Of a stretch of 64,000 nucleotides of DNA, positions 53,812 to 63,080 are shown in pieces. Both the position numbers and the translations under genes were made by a program. This DNA comes from a virus, in the IMG/VR virus record IMGVR_UViG_3300042895_001344, positions 1 through 64,000 of that record; one strand, given 5' to 3'. The notes below the pieces were generated by a model that saw only the letters and a list, made by a program, of their open reading frames with translations, searched no databases and was not told where the DNA came from. Numbering within the stretch: the stretch's first letter is position 1; every line of letters starts with the position of its first letter.

Positions 53812-53979
53812 TTATACATTTTCGATTGAAAGGACCGTTCCTTCCTGTCTTCCAACATATTTGTTTACTTCTATTGTTGTAATGTTTAGTGCCTCTTCTA
53901 TTGAATTACCGATAGCACTACAATTAAATGTTATTTTTTCTTCACCTACTTGATATTCTACTTTAAATTTATGTCTCAT
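53812..53979 (-). CDS. Small 55-residue phage protein
   Basis: A complete frame: MRHKFKVEYQVGEEKITFNC, then SAIGNSIEEALNITTIEVNK and a short end. It lies between the stop of the Pro/Thr-rich protein and the terminator at 53776-53801, in the same orientation. It is beta-rich by look and has no recognised domain. Its codon use resembles neighbours. Possibly a chaperone for the adjacent fibre. Confidence 0.65.
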   Translation of the reverse strand: MRHKFKVEYQVGEEKITFNCSAIGNSIEEALNITTIEVNKYVGRQEGTVLSIENV

Positions 53980-54003
53980 TTTAGTTTATTTTGTTTTATT
54001 TTA

Positions 54004-56880
54004 TTAAGGTGCTTCTGCACAGAATGATTTATTGGATACTATTCCGGTATACGAAATGTTTCCTGAATATGGTGTGGCCCCTACACTATTTAAAGAAAAC
54101 GCATGAGTTTCATTTTCACCGGTATATACTGTTACTAAATTAGGATCTAAAAAGAATTGTTCTACATTAAATGGTTGATCTGCTGTTGCATATACTGTAG
54201 TGTAGAAATCCTGACCGTAATTTTGACAAGCCAAACTCGATGATGTGTAAGATGGTCCTAATTGATAAGCATATGATGTTGCAGGTATTGGTGTTGCGGT
54301 TGGTTCTGCTGTTGGTTCTGCCGTTGGTGGGAATGGTGTTGGTGTTGGTGATTGTGTTGGTACGTTAGTTGGTACGTTTGTTGGTACTACTGTTGGTTCT
54401 GGCGTATTAGTTGGTACTGCTGTTGGTTCTGGTGTATTAGTTGGTACTGCTGTTGGTACTGCTGTTGGTACAGGTGTTGATGTTGCAGGTAATGGTGTTG
54501 GTGTTGCTGTAGGTGCCGCCGGACAAGCTGTACAAGCTGTTTGTGCTGTTCCGGTTTCTGCGGAACCATTTCTAATAAACTCTCTTTCATCTGTACCATT
54601 AGAAACCCAGAATGTGGTGTTATTAGTCATATCACCATACACGTTACCATACAATGTGGATGATAAACCTTTTATTTGAGTTAAGTTACATAATGATGTA
54701 CCCTGTACGGTAATATTAACATTACCATATTCACCACCAGCACATGCTGTTGGTCCGTTAACTAAACTAACAAATCCACTAAACGTAGTTTCAAATGGTG
54801 TTGGTTGTGGTGTTGGTGTTGCAGTTGCTGGTACAGGTGTATTTGTTGGTACTGCTGTTGGTACTGCTGTTGGTACGTTAGTTGGTACTGCGGTTGGTAC
54901 TACTGTTGGTTCTGGTGTAACTGTTGGTGTTGCTGTTGGTACTACTGTTGGTACTACTGTTGGTTCTGGTGTAACTGTTGGTGTTGCTGTTGGTACTACT
55001 GTTGGTTCTGGTGTTGCCGTTGGTCCTGGAATAGCAAGACAATTTGTTAAGCTAATTATCGATCCTAAGTTGTCTGTATCTATTACATATTTATTTTCTT
55101 CATATTCAATTATAAAGTAATTTCCAATTCCAGTAAAATATATACTTGATAATTCCACATCTGTATATAATACATCACCAACATTTAATGTTGAATTTAT
55201 ACTGTAAAATGTAGAATCAACTGTTTGATTTTGACACGCCGTATATGGATCTAAATATGTCCCACCTAAATGTACTCCGTAACTATATAAAGGTATTGGT
55301 GTTGGTGTTGGTGTTTCAGTTGGTGTTGGGGTTGGTGTTGGTGATTCTGCCGCTGAACAACTTACACAAGCATTGGTAAATGTAAATATTCCACTTGTTA
55401 ATACCCCCTCTCTACTGTTTGTTCCATCGGAAAACCATCCTGGTGCATCTCCAGAAAATATATCGGCATCGTATGTTGATAATTCAAATCCTGTTGAGTT
55501 ACATAATGTTGATCCACTAATGAAATTTCCACCTCCTAATATGTTTATATATGTGTTTAAATTATTACATGTTTCGTATGCACCACTGAATCCCATAGAT
55601 AACGTTGGTGGTGTTGGTGTTGGTGTTGGTGTTGACGTTGCTGGTAATGGTGTTGGGGTTGGTGATTCTGTGGGTGCGTTTGTTGGTATTTGTGTACTAG
55701 TTGGTTCTGGTGTTGGTGTTTCAGTTGCTGGTAATGGTGTTGGCGTATCTGTTGGATTTGATGTTGATGTTGGTGTTGGTGTTGGTGTAACATCTGGAGG
55801 TAATCCACTGTTAAAACCAAAACTTTCCCAACTAACTGTATAATTATTTAAACCTGTTCCACTTACTGGCGAAAGTACCTCAATTGTTCCCAAGGTTGTT
55901 CCAGATTGAATTACATCATTATAGTTAATATCTGGATCAGTATAAAAATTACTAGTGAAAGTATTATTAGATGTTAGTAAATTACTTTGGAAAAATCCAC
56001 CATCCGGTATGTTTATTGTTCCTGTGGTGGTTTGTATTGTCAAAGACCATTGAATGATAACATCGTCCGTCACATTATAATCCGAATTTGGTGTAAAATA
56101 TCCTCGTAATTTTCCCGCTGCGGTTTGATAAAAAACAACATTCGCCATAATATTATTTACCGGTAATGGTGTTGATGTTGCGGTAGGTGTTGGTGTTGGT
56201 GTGCTAGTTGGTATTGTTGTACCTGTTATTGTTGGTGTAGGAGTTGGTCCACTTACATTTGTACAATTAACTAAACTATTTATTTCTGCATTTGGTCCTA
56301 CATTTACAACGTATTTATTTACCCCATCTTCAATAATGTTATAATCTTGTCCTGATAAACCAAATATTAAAGTAAGTTCAGAATCACTATATAAGATATG
56401 TCCCGTATTTAACGATGGATATTCTGTGTAAACAGTAGTATTAACTAATCCATTTTGACACGCAATATAAGGTTCAAAATATCCATTGAGATCTATTTGA
56501 TAAGAATATGACACAATTGTTGGTGTAGGTGTTGGAGTACTTGTTGCTGGTATTGGTGTTTCTGTTGGTGTTTCAGTTGGTACTTCTGTTGGTACTCCAC
56601 TTGGTAGTGGTGTACTTGTTGCCGGTACTGGTGTTGGTGTTGCCGTTGCAACAATTACCGTTGGTGTTGGTGTTGCAGTTGCACATGGAATACTAAAAGT
56701 ACAAGTTTGACTAAAACCAGTAAATAATAATGAATAATCTCCCATGTAATTTTCACTTACATAGTCGTAAGGGACAACATGTGACCCTAAGTCAATCGTT
56801 CCACCACTACAAGGTGAAAATGTGATAGTGGCAGTTTGTCCACTATAATTTGTTGTTAATATTCTAATCGATGTTGCCAT
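54004..56880 (-). CDS. Modular Pro/Thr-rich surface or fibre protein
   Basis: A 958-residue protein of folded modules joined by Pro/Thr linkers. Module A (1-67; [20 protein letters not shown]) is almost the same as in 56956-58788. Module B with an ACQN motif occurs three times (about 124-210, 531-617, 868-957). Module C (two copies; 426-511 and 697-789) holds cysteine pairs such as ACVSCSAA and ACTACPAA. Module D is at 242-362. Linkers are TPTPTPT, PTATPTV and PTAVPTN. Probably an elongated, cysteine-bridged and possibly glycosylated virion protein. No signal peptide; function inferred. Confidence 0.75.
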   Translation of the reverse strand: MATSIRILTTNYSGQTATITFSPCSGGTIDLGSHVVPYDYVSENYMGDYSLLFTGFSQTCTFSIPCATATPTPTVIVATATPTPVPATSTPLPSGVPTEVPTETPTETPIPATSTPTPTPTIVSYSYQIDLNGYFEPYIACQNGLVNTTVYTEYPSLNTGHILYSDSELTLIFGLSGQDYNIIEDGVNKYVVNVGPNAEINSLVNCTNVSGPTPTPTITGTTIPTSTPTPTPTATSTPLPVNNIMANVVFYQTAAGKLRGYFTPNSDYNVTDDVIIQWSLTIQTTTGTINIPDGGFFQSNLLTSNNTFTSNFYTDPDINYNDVIQSGTTLGTIEVLSPVSGTGLNNYTVSWESFGFNSGLPPDVTPTPTPTSTSNPTDTPTPLPATETPTPEPTSTQIPTNAPTESPTPTPLPATSTPTPTPTPPTLSMGFSGAYETCNNLNTYINILGGGNFISGSTLCNSTGFELSTYDADIFSGDAPGWFSDGTNSREGVLTSGIFTFTNACVSCSAAESPTPTPTPTETPTPTPIPLYSYGVHLGGTYLDPYTACQNQTVDSTFYSINSTLNVGDVLYTDVELSSIYFTGIGNYFIIEYEENKYVIDTDNLGSIISLTNCLAIPGPTATPEPTVVPTATPTVTPEPTVVPTVVPTATPTVTPEPTVVPTAVPTNVPTAVPTAVPTNTPVPATATPTPQPTPFETTFSGFVSLVNGPTACAGGEYGNVNITVQGTSLCNLTQIKGLSSTLYGNVYGDMTNNTTFWVSNGTDEREFIRNGSAETGTAQTACTACPAAPTATPTPLPATSTPVPTAVPTAVPTNTPEPTAVPTNTPEPTVVPTNVPTNVPTQSPTPTPFPPTAEPTAEPTATPIPATSYAYQLGPSYTSSSLACQNYGQDFYTTVYATADQPFNVEQFFLDPNLVTVYTGENETHAFSLNSVGATPYSGNISYTGIVSNKSFCAEAP

Positions 56881-56885
56881 ATCAA

Positions 56886-56893
56886 TATAAATA
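56886..56893 (-). promoter_or_regulatory. Conserved AACTATTTATA element
   Basis: Minus-strand reading AATAAACTATTTATATTGAT directly before the ATG at 56880. It follows a terminator by about 15 bases. If it is a -10-type box, transcripts would have almost no leader. Confidence 0.35.
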
Positions 56894-56907
56894 GTTTATT
56901 TAAACAA

Positions 56908-56936
56908 AAAAGGAGAACTTTTTATGATCTCCTTTT
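56908..56936 (-). terminator. Rho-independent terminator
   Basis: A 9-bp stem AAAAGGAGA/TCTCCTTTT with an 11-base loop. The minus strand has six T after the stem, so it would stop transcripts from 56956-58788. It is close in sequence to the hairpins at 53776-53801 and 59325-59351. Confidence 0.78.
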
Positions 56937-56955
56937 ATTATTTTTATTTGTTGTT

Positions 56956-58788
56956 TTACGCACATTGACCATCAGTTCCATTTATGAATACACCACCTGT
57001 GATGTCCATTACTTGTGAGAATGTTTGTCCACCTGAAGCCGCAATACTTTGTGGTCCGTTAAATGCGGTAGATACTGTTAAACATCCATCAGGAGCAACA
57101 TCGGCTATATGTACAACGACCGTTTGTGAACCTGTTAACGGAACTGTTCCTGAGAACCCATCTCCAGGACTTCTTGGAAACACATCATTTGTTGTAAGTG
57201 ATAAACCTCCAATTATAACACTTGTTATTGCACCACCAAAAAATCCATTACTACCTGTGACTTCAGTTGAAACTGCAGGTTCAGGTGTTGCAGTTGGTGG
57301 GAATGGTGTTGGTGTTGGTGATTGTGTTGGTACGTTAGTTGGTACTTGTGTTGGTTCTGGTGTTGGTGGGAATGGTGTTGGTGTTGGTGATTGTGTTGGT
57401 ACGTTAGTTGGTACTTGTGTTGGTTCTGGTGTATTAGTTGGAACTGCTGTTGGTATTGCTGTTGGAACCGCCGTTGGTATTGCTGTTGGTATTGCTGTTG
57501 GTATTGCTGTTGGTATTGCTGTTGGTTGTGGTGTATTAGTTGGTATTGCTGTTGGTTGTGGTGTATTAGTTGGTACTGCTGTTGGTTGTGGTGTATTAGT
57601 TGGTACTGCTGTTGGTTGTGGTGTATTAGTTGGTACTGCTGTTGGTATTGCTGTTGGTATTGCTGTTGGTATTGCTGTTGGTATTGCTGTTGGTATTGCT
57701 GTTGGAACTGCTGTTGGAACTGCTGTCGGTGGTGGCGTTGGAGGTAACGGTGTACTAGTTGGTACTTGTGTCGGAACTGCTGTTGGTACTACTGTTGGTA
57801 CTACTGTTGGTACCGGTGTTGCTGGTAATGGTGTATCAGTTGGTACCGCTGTTGGTATTGCTGTTGGTATTGCTGTTGGTAAAGGTGTATCAGTTGGTAC
57901 GTTAGTAGGTAAAGGTGTATCAGTTGGTACGTTTGTTGGTACGTTAGTAGGTAAAGGTGTATCAGTTGGTACGTTAGTAGGTAAAGGTGTATCAGTTGGT
58001 ACGTTAGTAGGTAAAGGTGTATCAGTTGGTACGTTAGTAGGTAAAGGTGTATCAGTTGGTACGTTAGTAGGTAAAGGTGTATCAGTTGGTACGTTAGTAG
58101 GTAAAGGTGTTGCCGGTAAAGGTGTTACTGTTGGTGTTGCTGTAGGTTCTGCTGTTGGTTCCGCTGTAGCTGGTAATGGTGTTGCTGTAGGTTCCGCTGT
58201 TGGTATATTTGTTGGTAATGGTGTATCTGTTGGTACCGGTGTTGCCGGTATTGGTGTACTAGTTGGAATATTAGTCGGCTCTATTGTTGGTTCTGGTGTA
58301 CTAGTTGGTACATCTGTTGGTACCGGTGTTGCCGGTATTGGTGTACTAGTTGGTACGTTAGTTGGTAATGGTGTATCAGTTGGTACCGCTGTTGGTATAT
58401 TTGTTGGTTCCGGTGTTGCTGTAGGTACTTGTGTTGGAATATCTGTCGGTGTTGGTGTATCTGTTGGTACAGGTGTTGGTATATCTGTAGGTAATGGTGT
58501 ATCTGTTGGTACAGGTGTTGGTATATCTGTAGGTAATGGTGTTGGTGTGGCGGTTGCAACAATTACCGTTGGTGTCGGTGTTGCGGTTGCACAAGGTATA
58601 CTGAAAGTACATGTTTGACTAAAACCAGTAAAGTATAATGAGTAATCTCCCAAATAGTTATCACTAATATAATTGTATGGAATAACATGTGAACCTAAAT
58701 TGATCGTTCCTCCACTACAGGGTGAAAATGTAATTGTAGCAGTTTCACCACTATAATTTGTTGTTAATATCTGAACCGTTATTGACAT
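56956..58788 (-). CDS. Pro/Thr-repeat surface or fibre protein
   Basis: A 610-residue protein. Module A (1-67) is almost identical to that of 54004-56880. Residues about 68-500 are Pro/Thr repeats: [10 protein letters not shown] decamers, [10 protein letters not shown] decamers and PTAIPTAI runs. Residues about 505-610 are a folded domain ([39 protein letters not shown]). The repeat DNA is close to perfect over long stretches (57521-57640; 57881-58102), indicating recent expansion. Long, extended Pro/Thr rods are classic O-glycosylation scaffolds; glycosylation is inferred, not shown. Confidence 0.78.
   Translation of the reverse strand: MSITVQILTTNYSGETATITFSPCSGGTINLGSHVIPYNYISDNYLGDYSLYFTGFSQTCTFSIPCATATPTPTVIVATATPTPLPTDIPTPVPTDTPLPTDIPTPVPTDTPTPTDIPTQVPTATPEPTNIPTAVPTDTPLPTNVPTSTPIPATPVPTDVPTSTPEPTIEPTNIPTSTPIPATPVPTDTPLPTNIPTAEPTATPLPATAEPTAEPTATPTVTPLPATPLPTNVPTDTPLPTNVPTDTPLPTNVPTDTPLPTNVPTDTPLPTNVPTDTPLPTNVPTNVPTDTPLPTNVPTDTPLPTAIPTAIPTAVPTDTPLPATPVPTVVPTVVPTAVPTQVPTSTPLPPTPPPTAVPTAVPTAIPTAIPTAIPTAIPTAIPTAVPTNTPQPTAVPTNTPQPTAVPTNTPQPTAIPTNTPQPTAIPTAIPTAIPTAIPTAVPTAIPTAVPTNTPEPTQVPTNVPTQSPTPTPFPPTPEPTQVPTNVPTQSPTPTPFPPTATPEPAVSTEVTGSNGFFGGAITSVIIGGLSLTTNDVFPRSPGDGFSGTVPLTGSQTVVVHIADVAPDGCLTVSTAFNGPQSIAASGGQTFSQVMDITGGVFINGTDGQCA
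57521..57640. repeat. Four tandem 30-bp units
   Basis: Four near-perfect units, starting GTTGGTTGTGGTGTATTAGT on the plus strand, at 57521, 57551, 57581 and 57611. They encode PTxVPTNTPQ-type decamers in frame on the minus strand. The unit length is a multiple of three, so copy change keeps the frame. Confidence 0.85.
57881..58102. repeat. Seven tandem 30-bp units
   Basis: Units begin AAAGGTGTATCAGTTGGTAC (plus strand). Units at 57953, 57983, 58013, 58043 and 58073 are identical, and two more precede them, the second with a 12-base insert. They encode [10 protein letters not shown] decamers. Perfect identity suggests recent slippage or recombination. Confidence 0.9.
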
Positions 58789-58800
58789 TTTATTTTTATA

Positions 58801-59283
58801 TTAAATTGTTGTTATTTCGTAATTTATATCACATGTTGTATCAAATGGTATTATAATATATGTAATGTCACAAGTCATATCAAATGGTACTACATTATAT
58901 GTAATATCACAAGATGGTACGGATGGTGTTGGTGTTGGTGTACTAGTTGATACTGATGTTGGTTGTGGTGTACTTGTTGCCGGTAATGGTGTAGTGGTAC
59001 TAGTTGGTTGTGGTGTAGGAGTACTTGTTGCCGGTAATGGTGTTTCTGTACTAGTAGGTTGTGGTGTTGGGGTATCGGTTGGATTAGGAGTTGGTGTACT
59101 TGTTGCCGGTAATGGTGTTTCTGTATTTGTTGGTGTAGGTGTTGGTGTTTCTGTTGCCGGTAATGGTGTAGGAGTAGGTGTATTTGTTACAACATTAGTT
59201 GGTGCGGGTGTTGGAGTTGGTGTAAACGTTCCATTGTGAATATTTGGGACTATTTTTAGTCCTCCTGTAAATTGTATTCCCAT
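58801..59283 (-). CDS. Short Pro/Thr-rich protein with C-terminal tandem repeat
   Basis: A 160-residue protein. [20 protein letters not shown] is followed by Pro/Thr repeats ([37 protein letters not shown]). The end has three copies of a 13-residue repeat: [26 protein letters not shown] and [10 protein letters not shown]. Each copy contributes one cysteine. It probably is a small virion surface or fibre protein; no known domain. It stops 12 bases before the next Pro/Thr gene, so they may be one message. Confidence 0.68.
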   Translation of the reverse strand: MGIQFTGGLKIVPNIHNGTFTPTPTPAPTNVVTNTPTPTPLPATETPTPTPTNTETPLPATSTPTPNPTDTPTPQPTSTETPLPATSTPTPQPTSTTTPLPATSTPQPTSVSTSTPTPTPSVPSCDITYNVVPFDMTCDITYIIIPFDTTCDINYEITTI

Positions 59284-59290
59284 AGTACTC

Positions 59291-59298
59291 TATAAATA
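59291..59298 (-). promoter_or_regulatory. Conserved AACTATTTATA element
   Basis: Minus-strand reading ATTAAACTATTTATAGAGTA, 7 bases before the ATG at 59283 and about 27 bases after a terminator. One of five close matches near gene starts in this window. Confidence 0.38.
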
Positions 59299-59324
59299 GT
59301 TTAATTTCTTAATAAGATAAAAAA

Positions 59325-59351
59325 AAAGGAAGATTTTTTAGGTCTTCCTTT
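59325..59351 (-). terminator. Rho-independent terminator
   Basis: Stem AAAGGAAGA/TCTTCCTTT with a 9-base loop. On the minus strand it is followed by nine T, a strong signal for transcripts from 59371-62982. Confidence 0.82.
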
Positions 59352-59370
59352 TAATTTTTGTTACGTTTTT

Positions 59371-62300
59371 TTAGAACGTTCCACCGTCTATTGTATTTGT
59401 GAATGTTAAACTACCATCTGAGGTTTTATAACCTAATATTGTAGTCACCACATCACTTGTATCTGTTGTCGGTACTTCACCAAATATGTCGTTAGCATTT
59501 TTAAATGTAACATTTGATCTTGTACTACTTATCAAGTCATTACCGTTAGTTGATACTTTTAATGTACCTGCTACCACTGTGTTTCCTGATACCGATTCAA
59601 CTGTGAATTTATCTGTATTGAATTGTAATGTTGTTCCACTATATTTCAATAAACTATCACCGATTGTGTTGTCAGAAGATGCAATTGGGAATGTTCCACT
59701 TGTTAAACTTGTTTCACTTCCTAATGTTCCTGCGGTCGTTCCAATTACTTTACTTGAATTGTTAGAACCATCAACTGTTAACCAATCATTATTTACTGAG
59801 TCCCATAGTAAAGAACCTGATTGTCCTATTGAACCTGAATCATATCCACTAATACCTGCGTATCTTTGGAATGGTGAGTAAGCATTTACTAAGATAATAT
59901 TATCACCTAATTCAACTGTATTTGATTGAATACTTACGTTTGTTGATGAACCTAATACTTGTAAGTTTCCTGATACAAATAAATTACCACCTAACATTGT
60001 TGCTGAACCTGAACTTACTGTTAATGAACCTGTAATTGATGTGTTAGCATTTACTTGTAGACCTGCTGCAGTTACCGATGCTGTTACCGCACCACTTGCA
60101 ATCTTATCTAATTGTAATCCTGTTACACCACTTGCTGGTATATTATAAAGTCCCGCACCATCACCAATGAACGAACCTGTGAATACAGAAGAAGTTACTG
60201 GTTGGTTAAATTTAACACTTAAGTTTGTTTCCCAAACTGATCCTGTTAAAGCGAATATACTGTCTCCTGAAGATCCTGATGTTCCTGATGAACCTGAAGA
60301 ACCTGAAGAACCTGCTGATCCTGATGAACCACTAGATCCTGAAGTTCCTGCTGTTCCTGAACTACCTGATGTACCGCTTGAACCACTTGTACCTGATGAA
60401 CCATTACTACCTGAAGAACCTGATGTTCCCGCTGTTCCTGAAGAACCGCTAGATCCTGAAGTTCCTGATGAACCTGAAGAACCACTAGTTCCTGATGAAC
60501 CATTACTACCTGATGTTCCGTCAGATCCTGAAGATCCTGAAGTTCCTGATGAACCACTAGATCCTGAAGATCCTGAAGAACCACTAGATCCTGAAGTTCC
60601 TGCAGTTCCTGATGTACCACTAGATCCTGATGAACCTGAAGTTCCTGAAGATCCTGATGAACCTGAAGAACCGCTAGAACCACTTGTTCCTGCTGTTCCT
60701 GAAGAACCGCTAGATCCTGAAGTTCCTGATGAACCTGAAGATCCACTTGTTCCTGATGAACCATTACTACCTGATGTTCCGTCAGATCCTGAAGATCCTG
60801 AAGTTCCTGATGAACCTGCTGTACCTGAAGAACCGCTAGATCCTGATGAACCATTACTACCTGATGTTCCTGATGTACCTGAAGAACCATTACTACCACT
60901 TGTTCCTGATGTTCCGTCTGATCCTGAAGAACCTGATGTACCTGAAGTACCTGCTGTTCCTGAAGAACCTGATGTACCTGCTGAACCTGATGAACCTGAT
61001 GAACCTGATGTACCCGCTGATCCTGAAGATCCTGAAGTTCCACCTGATCCACTTGTTCCTGATGAACCATTACCACCAATAGTAGCAATTACTGTACCTG
61101 TTTGTGCTTCATTAAAGTATACTTTTAAGTTATTACTATCAATAACTTCAATTTCTGTTGGTATAACAACTTTATCTGAACCGTCAAACACATTAATTGC
61201 AGGATATTTGTATCCTAAATTGTGGTTGAATGACCATGTTGTCGATGCTGAACCAATTACTAACGTTTTAGTTTGACCTGAAACAATAACCGCGTTTTCA
61301 GCGTATATTGCGTAAGACGATGTTCCTGCGAATTGAGAATTAGAACCTGAAACATATGTGTTGAACGCTGTTTCATCTAATTTACCCGTTCCAACTGTTA
61401 CACCGTTCAACATTAATGAACCTGTGATGTTAACGGAACCTGTGAATGAATGTACATCGTCTTGTGTGTCACCAAATTTGGTTGAACCTGATTGATAAAG
61501 AACTGAAGATGATACTAATGTAATGTTTAATTCTTTCGCTGTAAGTGTACCATCAATAAATGTATCTCCATTTACTCTGAATGTTCCGTCAGATGCGATA
61601 GATGCACTTACTGAACCACTTACAATTTTATTTAATTCTAATCCTGTTACACCCGAAGCTGGAATGTTATATAAACCTGCACCGTTTCCAACAAATGAAG
61701 ACGATACCACTGAAGCGGTTACCGCTCCAACAACTCTTACTGGATTTGTTGTTGACCATATTGAACCTGTTAATGCAAATAAACTATCTCCTGAAGTACC
61801 ATCACTACCTGAAGAACCACTTGTTCCTGAAGAACCACTAGATCCTGAAGTACCTGCCGTTCCTGATGAACCACTAGATCCTGAAGTTCCTGAAGATCCT
61901 GAAGTACCACTAGATCCGTTAGATCCTGATGAACCACTTGTTCCTGCAGTTCCCGATGTACCCGCCGATCCTGATGATCCTGATGAACCATCACTACCAC
62001 TAGATCCTGATGTACCTGCTGTTCCTGAAGATCCTGAAGATCCTGAAGTACCACTAGATCCGTTAGAACCTGAAGAACCACTTGTTCCTGCTGTTCCTGA
62101 TGAACCACTAGATCCTGATGTTCCTGATGAACCACTAGATCCTGATGTTCCTGTTGATCCTGAAGAACCATCACTACCACTAGATCCTGATGTACCTGCT
62201 GTTCCTGAAGATCCTGAAGATCCTGAAGTACCACTAGATCCGTTAGACCCACTAGAACCTGATGAACCATCACTACCACTTGTTCCTGATGTACCTGCAG

Positions 62301-62982
62301 TTCCTGAAGATCCTGAAGATCCTGAAGTTCCTGATGAACCGTTAGACCCACTAGAACCTGATGAACCTGAAGTTCCCGCAGTTCCTGAAGAACCACTAGA
62401 TCCTGATGTACCCGCAGATCCTGATGAACCTGAAGAACCACTAGATCCTGAAGTACCAGCTGTTCCTGATGAACCACTAGATCCTGATGAACCTGAAGTT
62501 CCTGAACTATTTGATGTATATTCAGAACCGTTTATAAATAAACTTCCTGTAACATTAATTGAACCACTAACGTTAACTTGACTACCAAACGTTGCTGTTG
62601 TACCTGTTAAATTAGTAATTGTAACACCACTGATAGTATTACCTTCAATGTTACCAACCAAATTCATGGTTGTATTACCAGCAATACCGGTGTCTAATAT
62701 ATATAATTTCTTTTCGGCAGTAGCGTAGAATGGTACACCATCTAAACCTGAACCATATGTACCAGCAGCAATTGATGGTGCGTTTGCTCCTTGATAAATC
62801 TTGGATGCTGCCCTAAATGCTCCTGCAACTCCTTCATCCGATAATTCCGGAGAACCAATAAATATAAAAGGTCCTTGTAAATTACCAATCGAACCGGTTG
62901 CGATGATTAATTCACCGTTTCTTGCCGTTGTGTTTTTGAGGGTTGATATCGAACCCCTCCTGTGTTTAATGATTTGTGCCAT
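59371..62982 (-). CDS. Collagen-like repeat tail-fibre protein
   Basis: A 1203-residue fibre with header AQIIKHRRGSISTLKNTTAR and a beta-rich N-terminal domain (to about residue 155). Two long G-[ST]-[SA] arrays (about residues 157-400 and 637-910) are separated by SGS beta modules: LFALTGSIWSTTNPVRVVGA and IDGTLTAKELNITLVSSS. The C-terminal domain has VELGDNIILVNAYSPFQRYA. It shares modules with 50165-53692 and 63081-64000. Predicted trimeric stalk with terminal binding domain. Header charge and repeat type support a virion role. Confidence 0.85.
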   Translation of the reverse strand: MAQIIKHRRGSISTLKNTTARNGELIIATGSIGNLQGPFIFIGSPELSDEGVAGAFRAASKIYQGANAPSIAAGTYGSGLDGVPFYATAEKKLYILDTGIAGNTTMNLVGNIEGNTISGVTITNLTGTTATFGSQVNVSGSINVTGSLFINGSEYTSNSSGTSGSSGSSGSSGTAGTSGSSGSSGSSGSAGTSGSSGSSGTAGTSGSSGSSGSNGSSGTSGSSGSSGTAGTSGTSGSDGSSGSSGSNGSSGTSGSSGSSGTAGTSGSSGSDGSSGSTGTSGSSGSSGTSGSSGSSGTAGTSGSSGSNGSSGTSGSSGSSGTAGTSGSSGSDGSSGSSGSAGTSGTAGTSGSSGSNGSSGTSGSSGTSGSSGSSGTAGTSGSSGSSGTSGSSGSDGTSGDSLFALTGSIWSTTNPVRVVGAVTASVVSSSFVGNGAGLYNIPASGVTGLELNKIVSGSVSASIASDGTFRVNGDTFIDGTLTAKELNITLVSSSVLYQSGSTKFGDTQDDVHSFTGSVNITGSLMLNGVTVGTGKLDETAFNTYVSGSNSQFAGTSSYAIYAENAVIVSGQTKTLVIGSASTTWSFNHNLGYKYPAINVFDGSDKVVIPTEIEVIDSNNLKVYFNEAQTGTVIATIGGNGSSGTSGSGGTSGSSGSAGTSGSSGSSGSAGTSGSSGTAGTSGTSGSSGSDGTSGTSGSNGSSGTSGTSGSNGSSGSSGSSGTAGSSGTSGSSGSDGTSGSNGSSGTSGSSGSSGTSGSSGSSGTAGTSGSSGSSGSSGSSGTSGSSGSSGTSGTAGTSGSSGSSGSSGSSGSSGTSGSSGSDGTSGSNGSSGTSGSSGSSGTSGSSGSSGTAGTSGSSGSNGSSGTSGSSGTSGSSGTAGTSGSSGSSGSAGSSGSSGSSGTSGSSGDSIFALTGSVWETNLSVKFNQPVTSSVFTGSFIGDGAGLYNIPASGVTGLQLDKIASGAVTASVTAAGLQVNANTSITGSLTVSSGSATMLGGNLFVSGNLQVLGSSTNVSIQSNTVELGDNIILVNAYSPFQRYAGISGYDSGSIGQSGSLLWDSVNNDWLTVDGSNNSSKVIGTTAGTLGSETSLTSGTFPIASSDNTIGDSLLKYSGTTLQFNTDKFTVESVSGNTVVAGTLKVSTNGNDLISSTRSNVTFKNANDIFGEVPTTDTSDVVTTILGYKTSDGSLTFTNTIDGGTF
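60255..61075 (-). repeat. Collagen-like G-x-S repeat array
   Basis: About 820 bases of G-[ST]-[SA] triplets in gene 59371-62982. The opposite strand is free of stops over most of it, giving false long frames. Confidence 0.85.
61785..62515 (-). repeat. Collagen-like G-x-S repeat array
   Basis: About 730 bases of G-[ST]-[SA] triplets, including GTAGTSGSSGSDGSS-type variants. It is the N-terminal array of gene 59371-62982 and is similar in units to 60255-61075. Confidence 0.85.
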
Positions 62983-63003
62983 CTACTTTGTGTTTGTTTA
63001 GTT

Positions 63004-63011
63004 TATAAATA
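63004..63011 (-). promoter_or_regulatory. Conserved AAGTATTTATA element
   Basis: Minus-strand reading AATTAAGTATTTATAAACTA, 21 bases before the ATG at 62982. The 98-base gap around it holds no gene and no clear terminator. Confidence 0.38.
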
Positions 63012-63080
63012 CTTAATTTTTACCAATCTTCGAGTTATTTCTATCTATTTGTAATATATTTTTATTATTAATTTGTTTTT

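Noticed and set aside
57881-58102. Possible CRISPR array because of perfect 30-bp repeats
   Set aside because: Units are directly joined without unique spacers, code in frame, and no cas gene is present.
56984-58618. 544-residue plus-strand frame rich in Val and Gly
   Set aside because: It is the opposite strand of the Pro/Thr repeat gene; Pro/Thr codons (CCN/ACN) read back as GGN/GTN without stops. No fold or header.
59291-59298. Plus-strand TATAAATA as a T4-type late promoter
   Set aside because: It would transcribe rightwards into antisense of the fibre gene and into the terminator; the minus-strand reading fits the genes better.
60167-61276. 369-residue plus-strand frame rich in Pro, Glu and Asp
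   Set aside because: It is the antisense of the G-[ST]-[SA] array of the fibre gene 59371-62982. Composition is explained by the repeats.
61523-62581. 352-residue plus-strand frame with PEEPLDPEVP repeats
   Set aside because: Antisense shadow of the collagen-like array in the same fibre gene.
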